A stretch of 58,766 nucleotides of DNA from Bacteroidales bacterium (GCA_012517855.1 JAAYUD010000071.1:1-58766), one strand, 5' to 3'; counted from the stretch's first letter, positions 27,522-37,318 are shown. Numbers and translations are program-made. The notes: a model not told the origin generated them from the letters alone.

Positions 27522-28793
27522 ATGGATCCGATTATATTTTTATATTTGTTTTTGTCTATACTTTTCTCGGCATTTTTTTCGGGAATGGAGATTGCGTTCG
27601 TCTCGGTCGACAAACTTCGTTTGCGCCTAGATGAAAAAGGAAAATTAACTTCTCGTATTTTGAATCTTTTTTTTCACTCTCCCAACAATTTTATTTCGAC
27701 AATGTTAGTGGGCAATAACATTATGTTAGTCATCTATGGTATTTTGATGGCTAAGGTTATTGGCTATTTTATTTTTGGCATTAACGATAATTCGGGTGAT
27801 AATTTTGCTACTGTTTTGTCCGAGACATTGATTTCATCACTCATTATTCTTCTTACGGGGGAATTTTTGCCCAAGTCGCTTTTCAAAATAGATCCGAGCG
27901 GCATGTTGTGTACCTTTGCTTTTCCTCTTTTTATTTGCTATATTGTACTTTATCCTATATCTAAATTTGCGTCTGGTATTTCATATCTTTTTTTGCGGAT
28001 GTTCGGTCTGAGGGTCAATACGGAAACCAAAGCGAAAGCTTTTGGGAAAGTGGATTTAGATTATTTTATTCAATTGAGTATTGATCATGCGCAAGATTCT
28101 AATAACGTCGATACGGAAGTTAAAATGTTTCAGAATGCGTTAGAATTCTCAAACGTTAAGGTGAGGGATTGTATTGTTCCCCGTACAGAAGTGGTGGGAG
28201 TAGATAAGAATAATACGACGCTTGAAGAATTGATGAAGGTCTTCGTCGAATCTGGAATTTCCAAGGTTATTATATACGATGGTGGTATTGATAATGTTGT
28301 CGGATATATTCATTCTTCAGAGATGTTTCACGATTCGGAAGATTGGAAAAACTGTATTAAAACTTTACCGATAGTACCCGAAACAATGGCCGCTCATAAA
28401 CTGATGAAACAATTCATGCAGCAAAAAAAATCGATAGCTGTTGTAGTAGATGAGTTCGGAGGTACTTCGGGTATTGTTACCTTAGAAGATTTAGTAGAAG
28501 AAATATTTGGAGATATAGAGGATGAACATGATACTTCGTCGTATGTCAGTAAGCAAATAGGTGAACATGAATATGTCTTATCTGCCCGTCTCGAGATTGA
28601 AAAAGTAAATGAAACTTACGGATTAGAGTTGCCCGTTTCGGATGATTATCTGACGATAGGTGGGTTGATATTGAATAAATATCAAGGATTTCCGAAACTT
28701 CATGAAATTGTTTCGATAGAAAATTATCAGTTTAAAATACTGAAAATATTACCGGTTAGGATAGAACTTGTAAGCCTAAAAGTGCAAAAATAG
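27522..28793 (+). CDS. CNNM/CorC-family membrane protein with CBS pair
   Basis: Inner-membrane protein of 423 residues: an N-terminal DUF21/CNNM region with four hydrophobic segments (about 1-165), two CBS domains (about 200-320) and a CorC_HlyC domain (about 340-420). The family is linked to Mg2+ or Co2+ efflux, and a Bacteroidota relative is the gliding protein GldE. The start at 27522 is preferred over 27435, which overlaps lptC and adds a non-membrane tail. Motifs include FSGMEIAFVSVD in the membrane part, IVPRTEVVGVD at the first CBS and VVDEFGGTSGIVTLEDL at the second. Confidence 0.85.
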   Translation: MDPIIFLYLFLSILFSAFFSGMEIAFVSVDKLRLRLDEKGKLTSRILNLFFHSPNNFISTMLVGNNIMLVIYGILMAKVIGYFIFGINDNSGDNFATVLSETLISSLIILLTGEFLPKSLFKIDPSGMLCTFAFPLFICYIVLYPISKFASGISYLFLRMFGLRVNTETKAKAFGKVDLDYFIQLSIDHAQDSNNVDTEVKMFQNALEFSNVKVRDCIVPRTEVVGVDKNNTTLEELMKVFVESGISKVIIYDGGIDNVVGYIHSSEMFHDSEDWKNCIKTLPIVPETMAAHKLMKQFMQQKKSIAVVVDEFGGTSGIVTLEDLVEEIFGDIEDEHDTSSYVSKQIGEHEYVLSARLEIEKVNETYGLELPVSDDYLTIGGLILNKYQGFPKLHEIVSIENYQFKILKILPVRIELVSLKVQK

Positions 28794-28920
28794 AGAGCTT
28801 ATCCATTCTAATCATAAAATTTTTCAATTTTAGATGGCAGTAGATGTACTTTTTTTGTATCTTCGTGCCCAAATTATAAACAGAAAAATAGGAAAAACAA
28901 ATAAATAATTATTAATTAAA

Positions 28921-31050
28921 ATGGCAACATTACAAAAAATCAGATCAAAAGGGCCTCTTTTGGTGATTGTAATTGGCTTGGCCTTATTCGCTTTTATTGC
29001 CGGTGATGCATGGCAAGTATTGGGACCTAAACAGTCTACAGTGGCTGGCGAAGTAAATGGTAAGACAATCACAGCCAAAGATTTTCAAGATTTAGTGGAA
29101 GAATATACCGATGTTGTAAAGCTTACAACCGGTGCAAGTTCTTTAACCGAAGAACAAAATGATCAATTGAAAGATGAAGTATGGCAAACTTATGTAAATA
29201 ATCAGCTTGTCAGCAAAGAAGCAAAAAAAATGGGGTTGACGGTGACAGATGCCGAGATTCAATCTATTCTTGCCCAGGGTACCGATCCTCTATTGCAGCA
29301 GACTCCTTTCCGCAATCAACAAACTGGAATGTTTGATAAGGATATGCTTAATAAATTTCTGGTAGAGTATTCTAAAATGGATATGACAAAAGTTCCACAA
29401 CAGTATGTTGAACAATATCAGTCTATGTACAAATTCTGGAAATTTATCGAAAAGACTTTAGTATCTACTCGCTTGGCTCAAAAATATCAAGCTCTTATCG
29501 CAAAATCGTTGATTTCTAATCCGGTTGAAGCGAAGAATTCTTTCGAAGGTCGTGTAAATGAGTCTCAAGCTTTGTTGGCCGCTGTTCCTTATAGCTCGAT
29601 ACCTGATAAAAATGTGAAAATAACCGACTCTGATTTGAAGAGCATGTACGATAAGAAGAAAGAACAGTTCCGTCAATATGCCGAAACTCGTGATATCAAA
29701 TATATCGATGTTCAGGTTACCGCTAGTGCTACCGATAAGGCTGCTATTCAGAAGGAGATGAATCAATATACTCAGCAGTTGGGACAAAGCCAACAAGATA
29801 TGAGTGCTTTTATTCGCTCTACCGGTTCTACGGTTTCTTATAAAGATCTGTTTTTGCCAAAAACGGCATTCCCTACCGATATCGCTGCTCACCTCGACGG
29901 TGCTGCGATTGGTGCTGTAGTAGGACCATTTTTTAATGCTCCCGATAACACATTGAATACGATGAAGGTGTTGGCTAAAACGGTTGCTGCCGATTCTATT
30001 CAGTTCCGTCAAATTCAGTTCGCTAAGGGCAACGGCAATTCTACAGCTCAAGCCGACAGTGCATTCAAAGCGATTAAAGGAGGTGCCGATTTTGCTAGTG
30101 TAGCCAAAAAATATGGTCAGAACGGTGAGCCTAACTGGATTTCATCCAGCAATTATGCTCAGGCACAAGTCGACGGTGATAATCTAAAATATTTGCAAGC
30201 TATCCTTTCTACCGGCGTCAATGAAGTGAAGGACGTGGTACTTGCTCAGGCAAATGTGATTCTTCAAGTTGTTGCGAAGAAAGGTGATAAACCTCAGTAT
30301 AAAGTCGCTGTTGTAAAACGTACGGTAGACTTCAGCAAGCAAACCTACAATAATGTATATAACAAATTCAGTTCGTTCATGGCTTCAAATCCGACTTTGG
30401 ACAAGATTAAGTCGAATGCTGAGATTGCCGGTTACAAATTGTTAGATCATAACGACCTATACAGTTCTGAACACAATATCGGCGGTGTCACAGGTACTCG
30501 TGAAGCAATGCGTTGGGTCTTTGGTGCTAAGGTGGGAGCTGTTTCTCCTATTTACGAATGTGGCGAAAGCAACCATATCTTGGTTATTGCCTTAACTGGT
30601 ATCAACAAAGAAGGTTATCGTCCTTGGGAGAAAGTAAAAGACCAACTTAAAGCCGAAGTCTTGAAAGACAAGAAAGCCCAAATGATTATGGACAAGATGA
30701 AGAATTTTACTACATTTGCCCAATATCGCAATATGCCTTCTGCAGTTGGTGATACATTAAAACATGTTACTTTTGAAGCTCCTGCTTATGTTTCGTCTTT
30801 GAATAGTAGCGAACCTGTTGTAGGTGCATATACTTCTATCTCTGCTGTCAACAAATTGAGCAAACCTATTAAAGGAAATGCCGGTGTGCTTGTTTTGCAG
30901 GTGATTGGAAAAGATCGTTTGAACGAGAAGTTTAACGAACGTAGCGAAGAAGCTCGTTTAGTAGGTCTGCATCAGCAGGCAGCTAGCCGTTTGATGAACG
31001 ATCTTTATCTTAAAGGTAAAGTAAAAGATAAACGCTATTTGTTCTTCTAA
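28921..31050 (+). CDS. PpiD/SurA-like peptidylprolyl isomerase
   Basis: Membrane-anchored periplasmic folding factor of 709 residues. A single transmembrane helix (about 12-32, following MATLQKIRSKGP) is followed by a SurA_N-like chaperone domain (about 40-240) and a parvulin-type rotamase domain (about 345-460, with IQFRQIQFAKG and GGADFASVAKKYGQNG). A second degenerate rotamase-like region follows to about 620. It is translated from an A-rich leader without a Shine-Dalgarno sequence and ends in an excellent terminator. The position after the CorC-like gene is conserved in Bacteroidales. Confidence 0.88.
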   Translation: MATLQKIRSKGPLLVIVIGLALFAFIAGDAWQVLGPKQSTVAGEVNGKTITAKDFQDLVEEYTDVVKLTTGASSLTEEQNDQLKDEVWQTYVNNQLVSKEAKKMGLTVTDAEIQSILAQGTDPLLQQTPFRNQQTGMFDKDMLNKFLVEYSKMDMTKVPQQYVEQYQSMYKFWKFIEKTLVSTRLAQKYQALIAKSLISNPVEAKNSFEGRVNESQALLAAVPYSSIPDKNVKITDSDLKSMYDKKKEQFRQYAETRDIKYIDVQVTASATDKAAIQKEMNQYTQQLGQSQQDMSAFIRSTGSTVSYKDLFLPKTAFPTDIAAHLDGAAIGAVVGPFFNAPDNTLNTMKVLAKTVAADSIQFRQIQFAKGNGNSTAQADSAFKAIKGGADFASVAKKYGQNGEPNWISSSNYAQAQVDGDNLKYLQAILSTGVNEVKDVVLAQANVILQVVAKKGDKPQYKVAVVKRTVDFSKQTYNNVYNKFSSFMASNPTLDKIKSNAEIAGYKLLDHNDLYSSEHNIGGVTGTREAMRWVFGAKVGAVSPIYECGESNHILVIALTGINKEGYRPWEKVKDQLKAEVLKDKKAQMIMDKMKNFTTFAQYRNMPSAVGDTLKHVTFEAPAYVSSLNSSEPVVGAYTSISAVNKLSKPIKGNAGVLVLQVIGKDRLNEKFNERSEEARLVGLHQQAASRLMNDLYLKGKVKDKRYLFF

Positions 31051-31077
31051 ACTGGAACTAAATAACGAACATTTCTT

Positions 31078-31127
31078 AAAAGAGCCATGCTACTTGTAAA
31101 ACTATTCAAAGTAGCATGGCTCTTTTT
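31078..31127 (+). terminator. Strong terminator after ppiD-like gene
   Basis: An 18-bp perfect stem: AAAAGAGCCATGCTACTT (31078-31095) with AAGTAGCATGGCTCTTTT (31109-31126), ending in T. Confidence 0.85.
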
Positions 31128-31140
31128 CAATTAAAATACT

Positions 31141-31148
31141 TACATTTG
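31141..31148 (+). promoter_or_regulatory. -7 box 5 bp before rlmN start
   Basis: TACATTTG matches TAnnTTTG. The ATG is at 31154, so the transcript would be leaderless or nearly so. No TTTG -33 box is seen inside the preceding terminator. Confidence 0.35.
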
Positions 31149-31153
31149 CAATA

Positions 31154-32206
31154 ATGAAAATAGAAACTGTGCATAGTTCAAAGCAAAAGCTATTAGGAAT
31201 GAGACTCGAGCAACTGGAAATGGTTACTCGGGATATGGGAATGCCTCGTTTTGCAGCGAAGCAGATGGCGGAGTGGATTTATAAGAAGAGGGTTTCTTCG
31301 ATAGATCAAATGACCAATCTGTCGCTGAAACAGCGTGAAACTTTGAAAATGTTTTATGAAGTGGGGACCGAGTCTCCTGTTCATGCACAGTCTTCTGTTG
31401 ACGGTACCATTAAATATTTGTTTCCTGCCGGTGAAGGTCAGTTTATAGAATCTGTTTATATCCCCGATAAAGATCGTGCTACGCTTTGTATCTCATCTCA
31501 AGTGGGATGTAAGATGAATTGTAAATTTTGTATGACAGGGAGAATGGGCTTTCGCGCCAATTTGACAACGTGTCAAATACTGAATCAAATTATTTCTTTA
31601 CCGGAATTCGATCAATTGACCAATGTGGTAATGATGGGCATGGGAGAACCTCTTGATAATCTGGACGAGGTATTGAATGCTCTTTCGATTATGACTGCTT
31701 CGTATGGTTTGGCTTGGAGTCCTAAACGTATAACAGTTTCGTCTGTGGGGCTTCGTAAGGGCTTGCAACGGTTCATTGAAGAAAGTGATTGTCATTTGGC
31801 TATAAGCCTTCATTCTTCTATCCCGGCGCAGAGGGCCGAATTGATGCCTGCCGAACGGTCTTTCTCTATATTTGAAATTGTTGACTTGCTGCGCCATTAC
31901 GATTTCAGCAAACAGCGGCGTTTGTCGTTTGAATATATAGTCTTTAAAGGATTGAATGATTCTGAAATTCATGCTAAGAATTTGTTGAGATTGTTGCGTG
32001 GCTTGGATTGCCGCATAAACTTGATACGATTTCATGCCATTCCGGATGCTCCTTTTGAGGGAGATGATTTGGAAACGATGGAACGTTTTAGAGATTATCT
32101 CACAAAGCATGGATTGTTTGCTACAGTTAGATCTTCTCGGGGTGAAGATATTTTTGCTGCTTGCGGTATGTTGTCTACGGCCAAAAATAATGCTGAAACA
32201 ATATAG
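31154..32206 (+). CDS. rlmN: Dual-specificity RNA methyltransferase RlmN
   Basis: Radical SAM enzyme that methylates C2 of A2503 in 23S rRNA and A37 in some tRNAs. The [4Fe-4S] motif CKMNCKFC places Cys119, Cys123 and Cys126; the methyl-carrying Cys lies near 337 in DIFAACGML. An N-terminal helical domain (about 15-75) with MPRFAAKQMAEWIYKK is typical. The 350-residue length is normal. It starts a run of same-strand genes reaching to secG. Confidence 0.95.
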   Translation: MKIETVHSSKQKLLGMRLEQLEMVTRDMGMPRFAAKQMAEWIYKKRVSSIDQMTNLSLKQRETLKMFYEVGTESPVHAQSSVDGTIKYLFPAGEGQFIESVYIPDKDRATLCISSQVGCKMNCKFCMTGRMGFRANLTTCQILNQIISLPEFDQLTNVVMMGMGEPLDNLDEVLNALSIMTASYGLAWSPKRITVSSVGLRKGLQRFIEESDCHLAISLHSSIPAQRAELMPAERSFSIFEIVDLLRHYDFSKQRRLSFEYIVFKGLNDSEIHAKNLLRLLRGLDCRINLIRFHAIPDAPFEGDDLETMERFRDYLTKHGLFATVRSSRGEDIFAACGMLSTAKNNAETI

Positions 32207-32218
32207 TTGGGGTTAGTG

Positions 32219-33211
32219 ATGCGAAAGGATTGTTTATATATAATATGTACTTTGTTGGTCGGCTGTTGCCTCTCGTGCAATAATCAGACCTCTTTAACTT
32301 TGCCTTCAAGCGGAAGACCTTATGAGACTTTGGTGGTCTCTGAAACAGCCTATTGGGACTCCATTGCAGGACGTTCGGTAGCAGACGTCTTAAATTCCGA
32401 TATTTCGATATTGCCTCTGCGTGAAAGGTCGTTTCGTTTTATGCACATTACTCCTCAGCAGTTTGATGGGACGATGAAAATGGTGCGTAGTATTATAATG
32501 ATAAAAATAAATAGCCGATATACTAAGCCTCGAATGGTTTTGCAACGAAATCCGTATGCTGCTCCGCAGATTGTTCTAGCTATCGAGGCTCCAGATGAAG
32601 GGACATTTGTCCGGTACGTTAACAAATATTCATTTCAAATAATAAAGACACTTGTTCAATTTGAGATGAACACAAAGATTCTTTCATTGCGAGAGAAACA
32701 CAGTGGCGTTGTCTCACAGGCTATAGATACTATCTTTGATGGATGTAGTGTGTTTTTGCCACAAGAATTCCATTCGGTCAAAGTTGGTGATGATTTTCTA
32801 TGGGCTTCGACCGAAACAGCATCTGTGTCCCAGAATTTTGTGATGTATTCTTATCCTGCCGATACGAAAACTTTCACAATAGATTATTTTGTAGCCAAAC
32901 GCGATTCGGTGATGAAACGCAATATCCCTGGGCGTTCCAAAGGAGTTTATCTTTCGACAGATGTCTCGAATTTACGCCTCTTGCAGCTTAAAAATAGGAC
33001 CGAAGTACGCGGGTTATGGCGTATGAAAGGCGACTATATGGGCGGACCTTTTGTCTCTCAATTATATATCAATCCTTCCAATCATAGAGTCTACGTCGTA
33101 GAAGTGTTTGTATATGCTCCCGATAGGCCTAAGGGGAATTTGATACGAGGGCTGGAAGCTTCGCTTTTCACTTTAAAAATGCCTGTTAATCATATAAAAG
33201 ATAAAAATTAA
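32219..33211 (+). CDS. DUF4837 family lipoprotein
   Basis: Lipoprotein of 330 residues conserved next to rlmN and pdxA in Bacteroidales; function unknown. The ATG at 32219 is taken as the start because it opens the signal sequence; the frame is also open from a TTG at 32207 just after the rlmN stop. Candidate lipobox cysteines are in VGCC and LSC (about residues 15-20). The body contains GRPYETLVVS, PLRERSFRFMHITPQQF and a C-terminal GNLIRGLEASLFTLK. Confidence 0.75.
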   Translation: MRKDCLYIICTLLVGCCLSCNNQTSLTLPSSGRPYETLVVSETAYWDSIAGRSVADVLNSDISILPLRERSFRFMHITPQQFDGTMKMVRSIIMIKINSRYTKPRMVLQRNPYAAPQIVLAIEAPDEGTFVRYVNKYSFQIIKTLVQFEMNTKILSLREKHSGVVSQAIDTIFDGCSVFLPQEFHSVKVGDDFLWASTETASVSQNFVMYSYPADTKTFTIDYFVAKRDSVMKRNIPGRSKGVYLSTDVSNLRLLQLKNRTEVRGLWRMKGDYMGGPFVSQLYINPSNHRVYVVEVFVYAPDRPKGNLIRGLEASLFTLKMPVNHIKDKN

Positions 33212-33224
33212 TACACAGTATAGC

Positions 33225-34328
33225 ATGGAAAGTAATAAAATAAGAGTAGGTATCACCCAAGGGGATATTAACGGTGTGGGGTATGAAGTTATTTTGAAGA
33301 CTTTTGCAGACCCTGCTATGTTGGAGCTTTGCACACCGATTGTCTACGGTTCGCCTAAAGTTGCTACTTATCATCGTAAGGCGCTGAATCTAATGACGAA
33401 CTTCGTTAGTATCAATAGTGCTTCGGAGGCTTCACGTGATAAATTGAATATAGTCAATTGCAACAGTGAAGATGTGAAGGTCGAATTTTCCAAATCGGAT
33501 AAAGAAGCTGGTATGGCTGCATATCAGGCTTTAGAGAAAGCTGTTGACGAGTACAAATGCGGTCTGATTGATGTCATTGTTACGGCACCAATTAATAAGC
33601 ATGCCATACAGTCTGACGATTTCTCCTTTCCCGGTCATACCGAATATTTCGAAAAAGAACTGGGTAATGGTGATAAGGCACTGATGATATTGATGCAGCG
33701 TGATTTTCGTGTGGCGCTTGTTACCAATCATCTGCCGGTTAGCAAAATAGCATCTTCTATAACAAAAGAGTTGGTACTGGCAAAGATAAATATTTTCAAT
33801 CGTTCTCTAAAACAAGATTTCGATATTGATGCACCTCGTATAGCGGTATTGTCTCTCAATCCTCATGCCGGTGATGCCGGTGTATTGGGCAGTGAAGAAG
33901 AGGAAATTATCATTCCTGCTATTCAAGAAGCTTCTGCCAAAGGAGTACTTTGTTATGGTCCTTATCCGGTGGACGGCTTTATGGGATCTGGTAATTACGA
34001 GCATTTTGATGGAATATTGGCTATGTACCACGATCAAGGATTAGGACCGTTCAAGGCTTTGGCTATGGACGAAGGTGTCAATTATACTGCGGGCCTTCCC
34101 GTTGTCCGCACTTCGCCTGCCCATGGCACGGCTTATGATATTGCTGGACAAGGTGTGGCGAGTGAAGATTCTTTTCGTCAAGCCATTTATGATGCTATCG
34201 ATATATTCCGCAATCGTCGTCATGAAAAAGCTATCCATGCTCATCCGCTTCGTAAACAGTATTTCGATAGAAATGACGACAGCGATAAGTTGAAACTTGA
34301 TGCTCCCGAAGAGGAGATGGAGATTTAG
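33225..34328 (+). CDS. pdxA: 4-hydroxythreonine-4-phosphate dehydrogenase
   Basis: NAD-dependent oxidative decarboxylase of the DXP-dependent vitamin B6 pathway. GITQGDINGVGYE opens the protein (residues 9-21). The metal-binding histidines are His169 (TNHLP), His214 (LNPHAGDAG) and His269 (MYHDQGLGP), the same spacing as in the well-known enterobacterial enzyme. Also visible are PGHTEYF (His138) and TSPAHGTAYDIAG. Length 367 is slightly longer than the usual 330 because of an acidic C-terminal tail. It lies 13 bp after the DUF4837 gene and 15 bp before the sigma-54 activator. Confidence 0.93.
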   Translation: MESNKIRVGITQGDINGVGYEVILKTFADPAMLELCTPIVYGSPKVATYHRKALNLMTNFVSINSASEASRDKLNIVNCNSEDVKVEFSKSDKEAGMAAYQALEKAVDEYKCGLIDVIVTAPINKHAIQSDDFSFPGHTEYFEKELGNGDKALMILMQRDFRVALVTNHLPVSKIASSITKELVLAKINIFNRSLKQDFDIDAPRIAVLSLNPHAGDAGVLGSEEEEIIIPAIQEASAKGVLCYGPYPVDGFMGSGNYEHFDGILAMYHDQGLGPFKALAMDEGVNYTAGLPVVRTSPAHGTAYDIAGQGVASEDSFRQAIYDAIDIFRNRRHEKAIHAHPLRKQYFDRNDDSDKLKLDAPEEEMEI

Positions 34329-34343
34329 AAGGAAGAAGAGGTT

Positions 34344-35576
34344 ATGAACAAATCACAGATACAGCAAGTAAAACTTCGTTTCGGTATTATTGGTAATACC
34401 GAAGCATTGGCACGCGCTATTGATATTGCCATTCAAGTAGCTCCTACCGACCTGTCTGTATTGATAACAGGTGAAAGTGGTGTCGGAAAGGAAAGTTTCC
34501 CACAAATAATTCATCAATATAGTCGTCGCAAGCATGGTCAGTATATCGCAGTCAACTGCGGTGCCATTCCGGAAGGGACAATAGACTCTGAACTGTTTGG
34601 TCATGAAAAAGGAGCTTTTACCGGTGCTATAGGAGATCGGAAGGGCTATTTTGGTGAGGCCAACTGAGGAACTATCTTTTTGGATGAAGTGGGAGAATTA
34701 CCTATGCCCACCCAAGCTCGTTTGCTTCGAGTGCTTGAAAGTGGAGAGTTTCTCAAAGTAGGTTCTTCCAAAGTAGAGAAAACTGATGTCCGCATCGTTG
34801 CAGCGACGAATGTTAATCTTACTCAGGCTATTTCTGAAGGACGGTTTCGAGAGGATTTGTTTTATCGATTGAATACTGTGCCTATAAAAATTCCGGCCTT
34901 GAGGGACAGAGGTGAGGATGCTGCACTGTTATTCCGTAAGTTTGCGTCAGATTTTGCAGAGAAGTATCAGATGCCGGCTATTCATCTCACGGAAGAGGCC
35001 AAAGAGGCGCTGGTGAAGTACCCTTGGCCCGGTAATGTGCGCCAATTGAAAAATATTACCGAACAAATTTCTATTATTGAGACCAACCGTGAGATTACTC
35101 TCGATATATTGAAGCCTTATTTACCCGAACCTATTGTTGGCACTTTGCCTGCTCTCTTTGGTGTAAAGCAGGGAAAAGGGTTCGAAAATGAACGTGAGAT
35201 ATTATATAAGGTACTGTTTGATATGCGTCAGGATATTACTGATTTGAAGAAAACTGTTGGTGATATGATGTGCGCCCAGACTTCTTCAGAACCATTGAAG
35301 CCTCATGCAGATGCACCATCTATTCATCCGGTTCCGGCGCTCATTCCGCAACAATTGCATAGAGTATCCGAATCTAGCTTCTCGAAAGAAGTGAACGATG
35401 AGAATATCAATGTAGAAGAATTGGAAGATACTCTTTCGCTTGACGAAGTAGAGCGGGAGATGATTGTGAAAGCCCTAAGTAAGCATAGAGGAAAACGAAA
35501 AGATGCCGCTCATGATCTGAATATTTCGGAGCGTACTCTCTATAGAAAGATTAAAGAATATGGTTTGGACAAATAA
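34344..35576 (+). pseudogene. Sigma-54-dependent activator with in-frame opal codon
   Basis: AAA+ transcription activator without a receiver domain; the frame covers 410 positions. Walker A is GESGVGKE (near residue 46), the sigma-54 contact loop is GAFTGA, Walker B is FLDEVGELP, and the C-terminal Fis-type helix-turn-helix is KDAAHDLNISERTLYRKI. Codon 108 (34665-34667) is TGA in FGEAN*GTIFLDE, where the family has Gly; GGA to TGA is a single substitution. Frame is intact on both sides. A translation restart at TTG 34680 would lack Walker A, so function would be lost unless this is a sequencing error or readthrough. The gene overlaps lptE by 17 bp and is normally kept in this Bacteroidales neighbourhood. 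Confidence 0.85.
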
Positions 35577-36078
35577 AATAACCCGTTTATTACTGCTCTT
35601 ATTACTGCCGTTGTGCATGTCGTGCAGTATATCCTACAAGTTTAACGGTTCATCTATCAATTATGATAAGATAAAGACAATGATGATTAGCGATTTCCCT
35701 ATTCGGGCAGACTATGTGTATGCTCCATTGGGAACGAAGTTCAATGAAGATTTGAAAGACGCATTTATCCGTCAGACTCGTTTGCAAATGGTGAAACGCA
35801 ATCCCGATCTTTCTATCGAAGGTGAGATAACAGGTTACAATCAATATAATGAGGCTGTTAATTCGAGCGGATATGCTTCGAAAACAAAGCTGACGCTTAC
35901 GATCAACGTGCGTTTTGTGAACAATGTAGATCATAAACAAGATTTTGAAAGGCAGTTCTCGGCATTCCGAACCTATGATTCTACCCAGTTGCTTACGCAG
36001 GTACAAGACCAGCTGATTGCCGAGATGACGAAAGAAATAACGGATCAGATTTTTAATGCGACGGTTGCGAATTGGTAA
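35560..36078 (+). CDS. lptE: LPS assembly lipoprotein LptE
   Basis: Outer-membrane lipoprotein that plugs and assists the LptD translocon inserting LPS. It has a signal peptide with lipobox CMSC (Cys22), then the family opening SISYKFNGSSINYDKIKTMMI, a compact beta sheet and C-terminal helices (QVQDQLIAEMTKEITDQIFN). Length is 172. The ATG at 35560 is inside the end of the sigma-54 activator gene, giving a 17-bp overlap and likely translational coupling. It probably works with LptC encoded at 26.9 kb. Confidence 0.85.
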   Translation: MVWTNKITRLLLLLLLPLCMSCSISYKFNGSSINYDKIKTMMISDFPIRADYVYAPLGTKFNEDLKDAFIRQTRLQMVKRNPDLSIEGEITGYNQYNEAVNSSGYASKTKLTLTINVRFVNNVDHKQDFERQFSAFRTYDSTQLLTQVQDQLIAEMTKEITDQIFNATVANW

Positions 36079-36092
36079 CAAGCTATAGTAGT

Positions 36093-36842
36093 ATGATAAC
36101 ATCCGATACTTTGCAATCATGGATTCAGCATCCCGAAGAACTTAACAGGGATACTCTCTATCAGCTTCGTACAGCGATGGAACGCTATCCTTATTTTCAG
36201 TCGCTACGTATGTTGTTTCTGAAGAATCTTTTCTTGCTGCACGACGATAGTTTCGGGGGGGAATTACGTAAGTCTATCATTTATATTTCCGATCGTCGGG
36301 TATTGTTCCAATTACTCGAGGGAGAGCAGTATATTTATCCCGGAATTGAAGAAGATAGAAAAGAGGGTAAATCTCCACTTTCTCCCGACGATGATGGTGA
36401 TCGTACTTTATCGCTTATCGAGCATTATTTGGAAGAAAAGCCCCGTGAGCCCAAACCGTCTACACCGATCAATTATGCAACTGACTATGTAGCCTATCTG
36501 CTTCAGCAAGACGAAGAGAATCCGGTAGAGGCTTCTCAGCCTAAATCTCATAGTGACGAATTGATAGACGGTTTTATTCGTGATAATGGGGAGTTCAAAT
36601 TGACACCCGATTCGCCCGACGATAAAATGCCCGAACCAAAGGGACCCGATATGAGTTTATCGCAGGATGATGAAGGTTGTTTTACTGAAACTTTAGCTAA
36701 AATTTATATCAAACAACACCGATATAGCAAGGCTCTTGAAATAATTCGTAAATTATATTTGAAAAATCCGAAAAAAAACATTTACTTTGCAGACCAAATA
36801 AGATTTTTGGAGAAATTGATTATTAACGAAAAACAGAAATAG
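36093..36842 (+). CDS. Conserved tetratricopeptide-like protein
   Basis: Cytoplasmic-looking protein of 249 residues with no signal peptide. N-terminal helices (SWIQHPEELNRDTLYQLRTA) are followed by an acidic, Pro-rich middle (about 95-190). A C-terminal helical repeat with TLAKIYIKQHRYSKALEII and LKNPKKNIYFADQIRFLEKL reads as one TPR hairpin. The ATG at 36093 is preferred over the TTG at 36072, which overlaps lptE. The gene sits between lptE and secG, a position conserved in Bacteroidales; its role is not known. Confidence 0.7.
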   Translation: MITSDTLQSWIQHPEELNRDTLYQLRTAMERYPYFQSLRMLFLKNLFLLHDDSFGGELRKSIIYISDRRVLFQLLEGEQYIYPGIEEDRKEGKSPLSPDDDGDRTLSLIEHYLEEKPREPKPSTPINYATDYVAYLLQQDEENPVEASQPKSHSDELIDGFIRDNGEFKLTPDSPDDKMPEPKGPDMSLSQDDEGCFTETLAKIYIKQHRYSKALEIIRKLYLKNPKKNIYFADQIRFLEKLIINEKQK

Positions 36843-36850
36843 TAACAACA

Positions 36851-37246
36851 ATGTATTTATTAATCGTTATCTTGATAGTGATTGCGTCAATACTGATGTG
36901 TTTCATCGTATTGATTCAGAATTCGAAAGGTGGAGGTCTTGCTTCCAGTTTCTCTTCTTCCAATCAAATTATGGGTGTTCGTAAGACGACAGATTTCTTG
37001 GAGAAAGCTACATGGGGATTGGCAGCTTTTATGGTGGTGATGAGTGTTGTATCGGCTTATGTTCATGTAGGAAATCAGAAAGTCGATCCTGTTATGGAAC
37101 AAGCTCAGAAAGAACAAAGTACAAACCCGTATAATATTCCGGCTGGTGCTACGGCGCCAAGTGGGAAAGTTCCTACGGCTACCACAACAACTACACCTGC
37201 GCCGGGTGCTACCGGTGCTAAAGCTCCTGTTCAACCTTCAAAATAA
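36851..37246 (+). CDS. secG: Preprotein translocase subunit SecG
   Basis: Small membrane subunit of the Sec translocon. There are two transmembrane helices: about 3-22 and 52-72, joined by the signature loop QNSKGGGLASSFSSSNQIMGV that precedes FLEKATW. The tail is a Pro/Thr/Ala-rich extension (about 95-131) common in Bacteroidota SecG. Length 131. It follows the tetratricopeptide-like gene by 8 bp and ends the run that began with rlmN. Confidence 0.92.
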   Translation: MYLLIVILIVIASILMCFIVLIQNSKGGGLASSFSSSNQIMGVRKTTDFLEKATWGLAAFMVVMSVVSAYVHVGNQKVDPVMEQAQKEQSTNPYNIPAGATAPSGKVPTATTTTTPAPGATGAKAPVQPSK

Positions 37247-37272
37247 AAGAAGTGTTTGCTTTGCAGAAATAA

Positions 37273-37318
37273 ACAAGGCTGTATATTTGCTTGAGAGTAG
37301 ATATGCAGCCTTGTCTAT
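37273..37318 (+). terminator. Probable terminator after secG
   Basis: ACAAGGCTG (37273-37281) pairs with CAGCCTTGT (37306-37314), followed by CTATTTT. The stem is good and the T run is weak. Confidence 0.5.
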
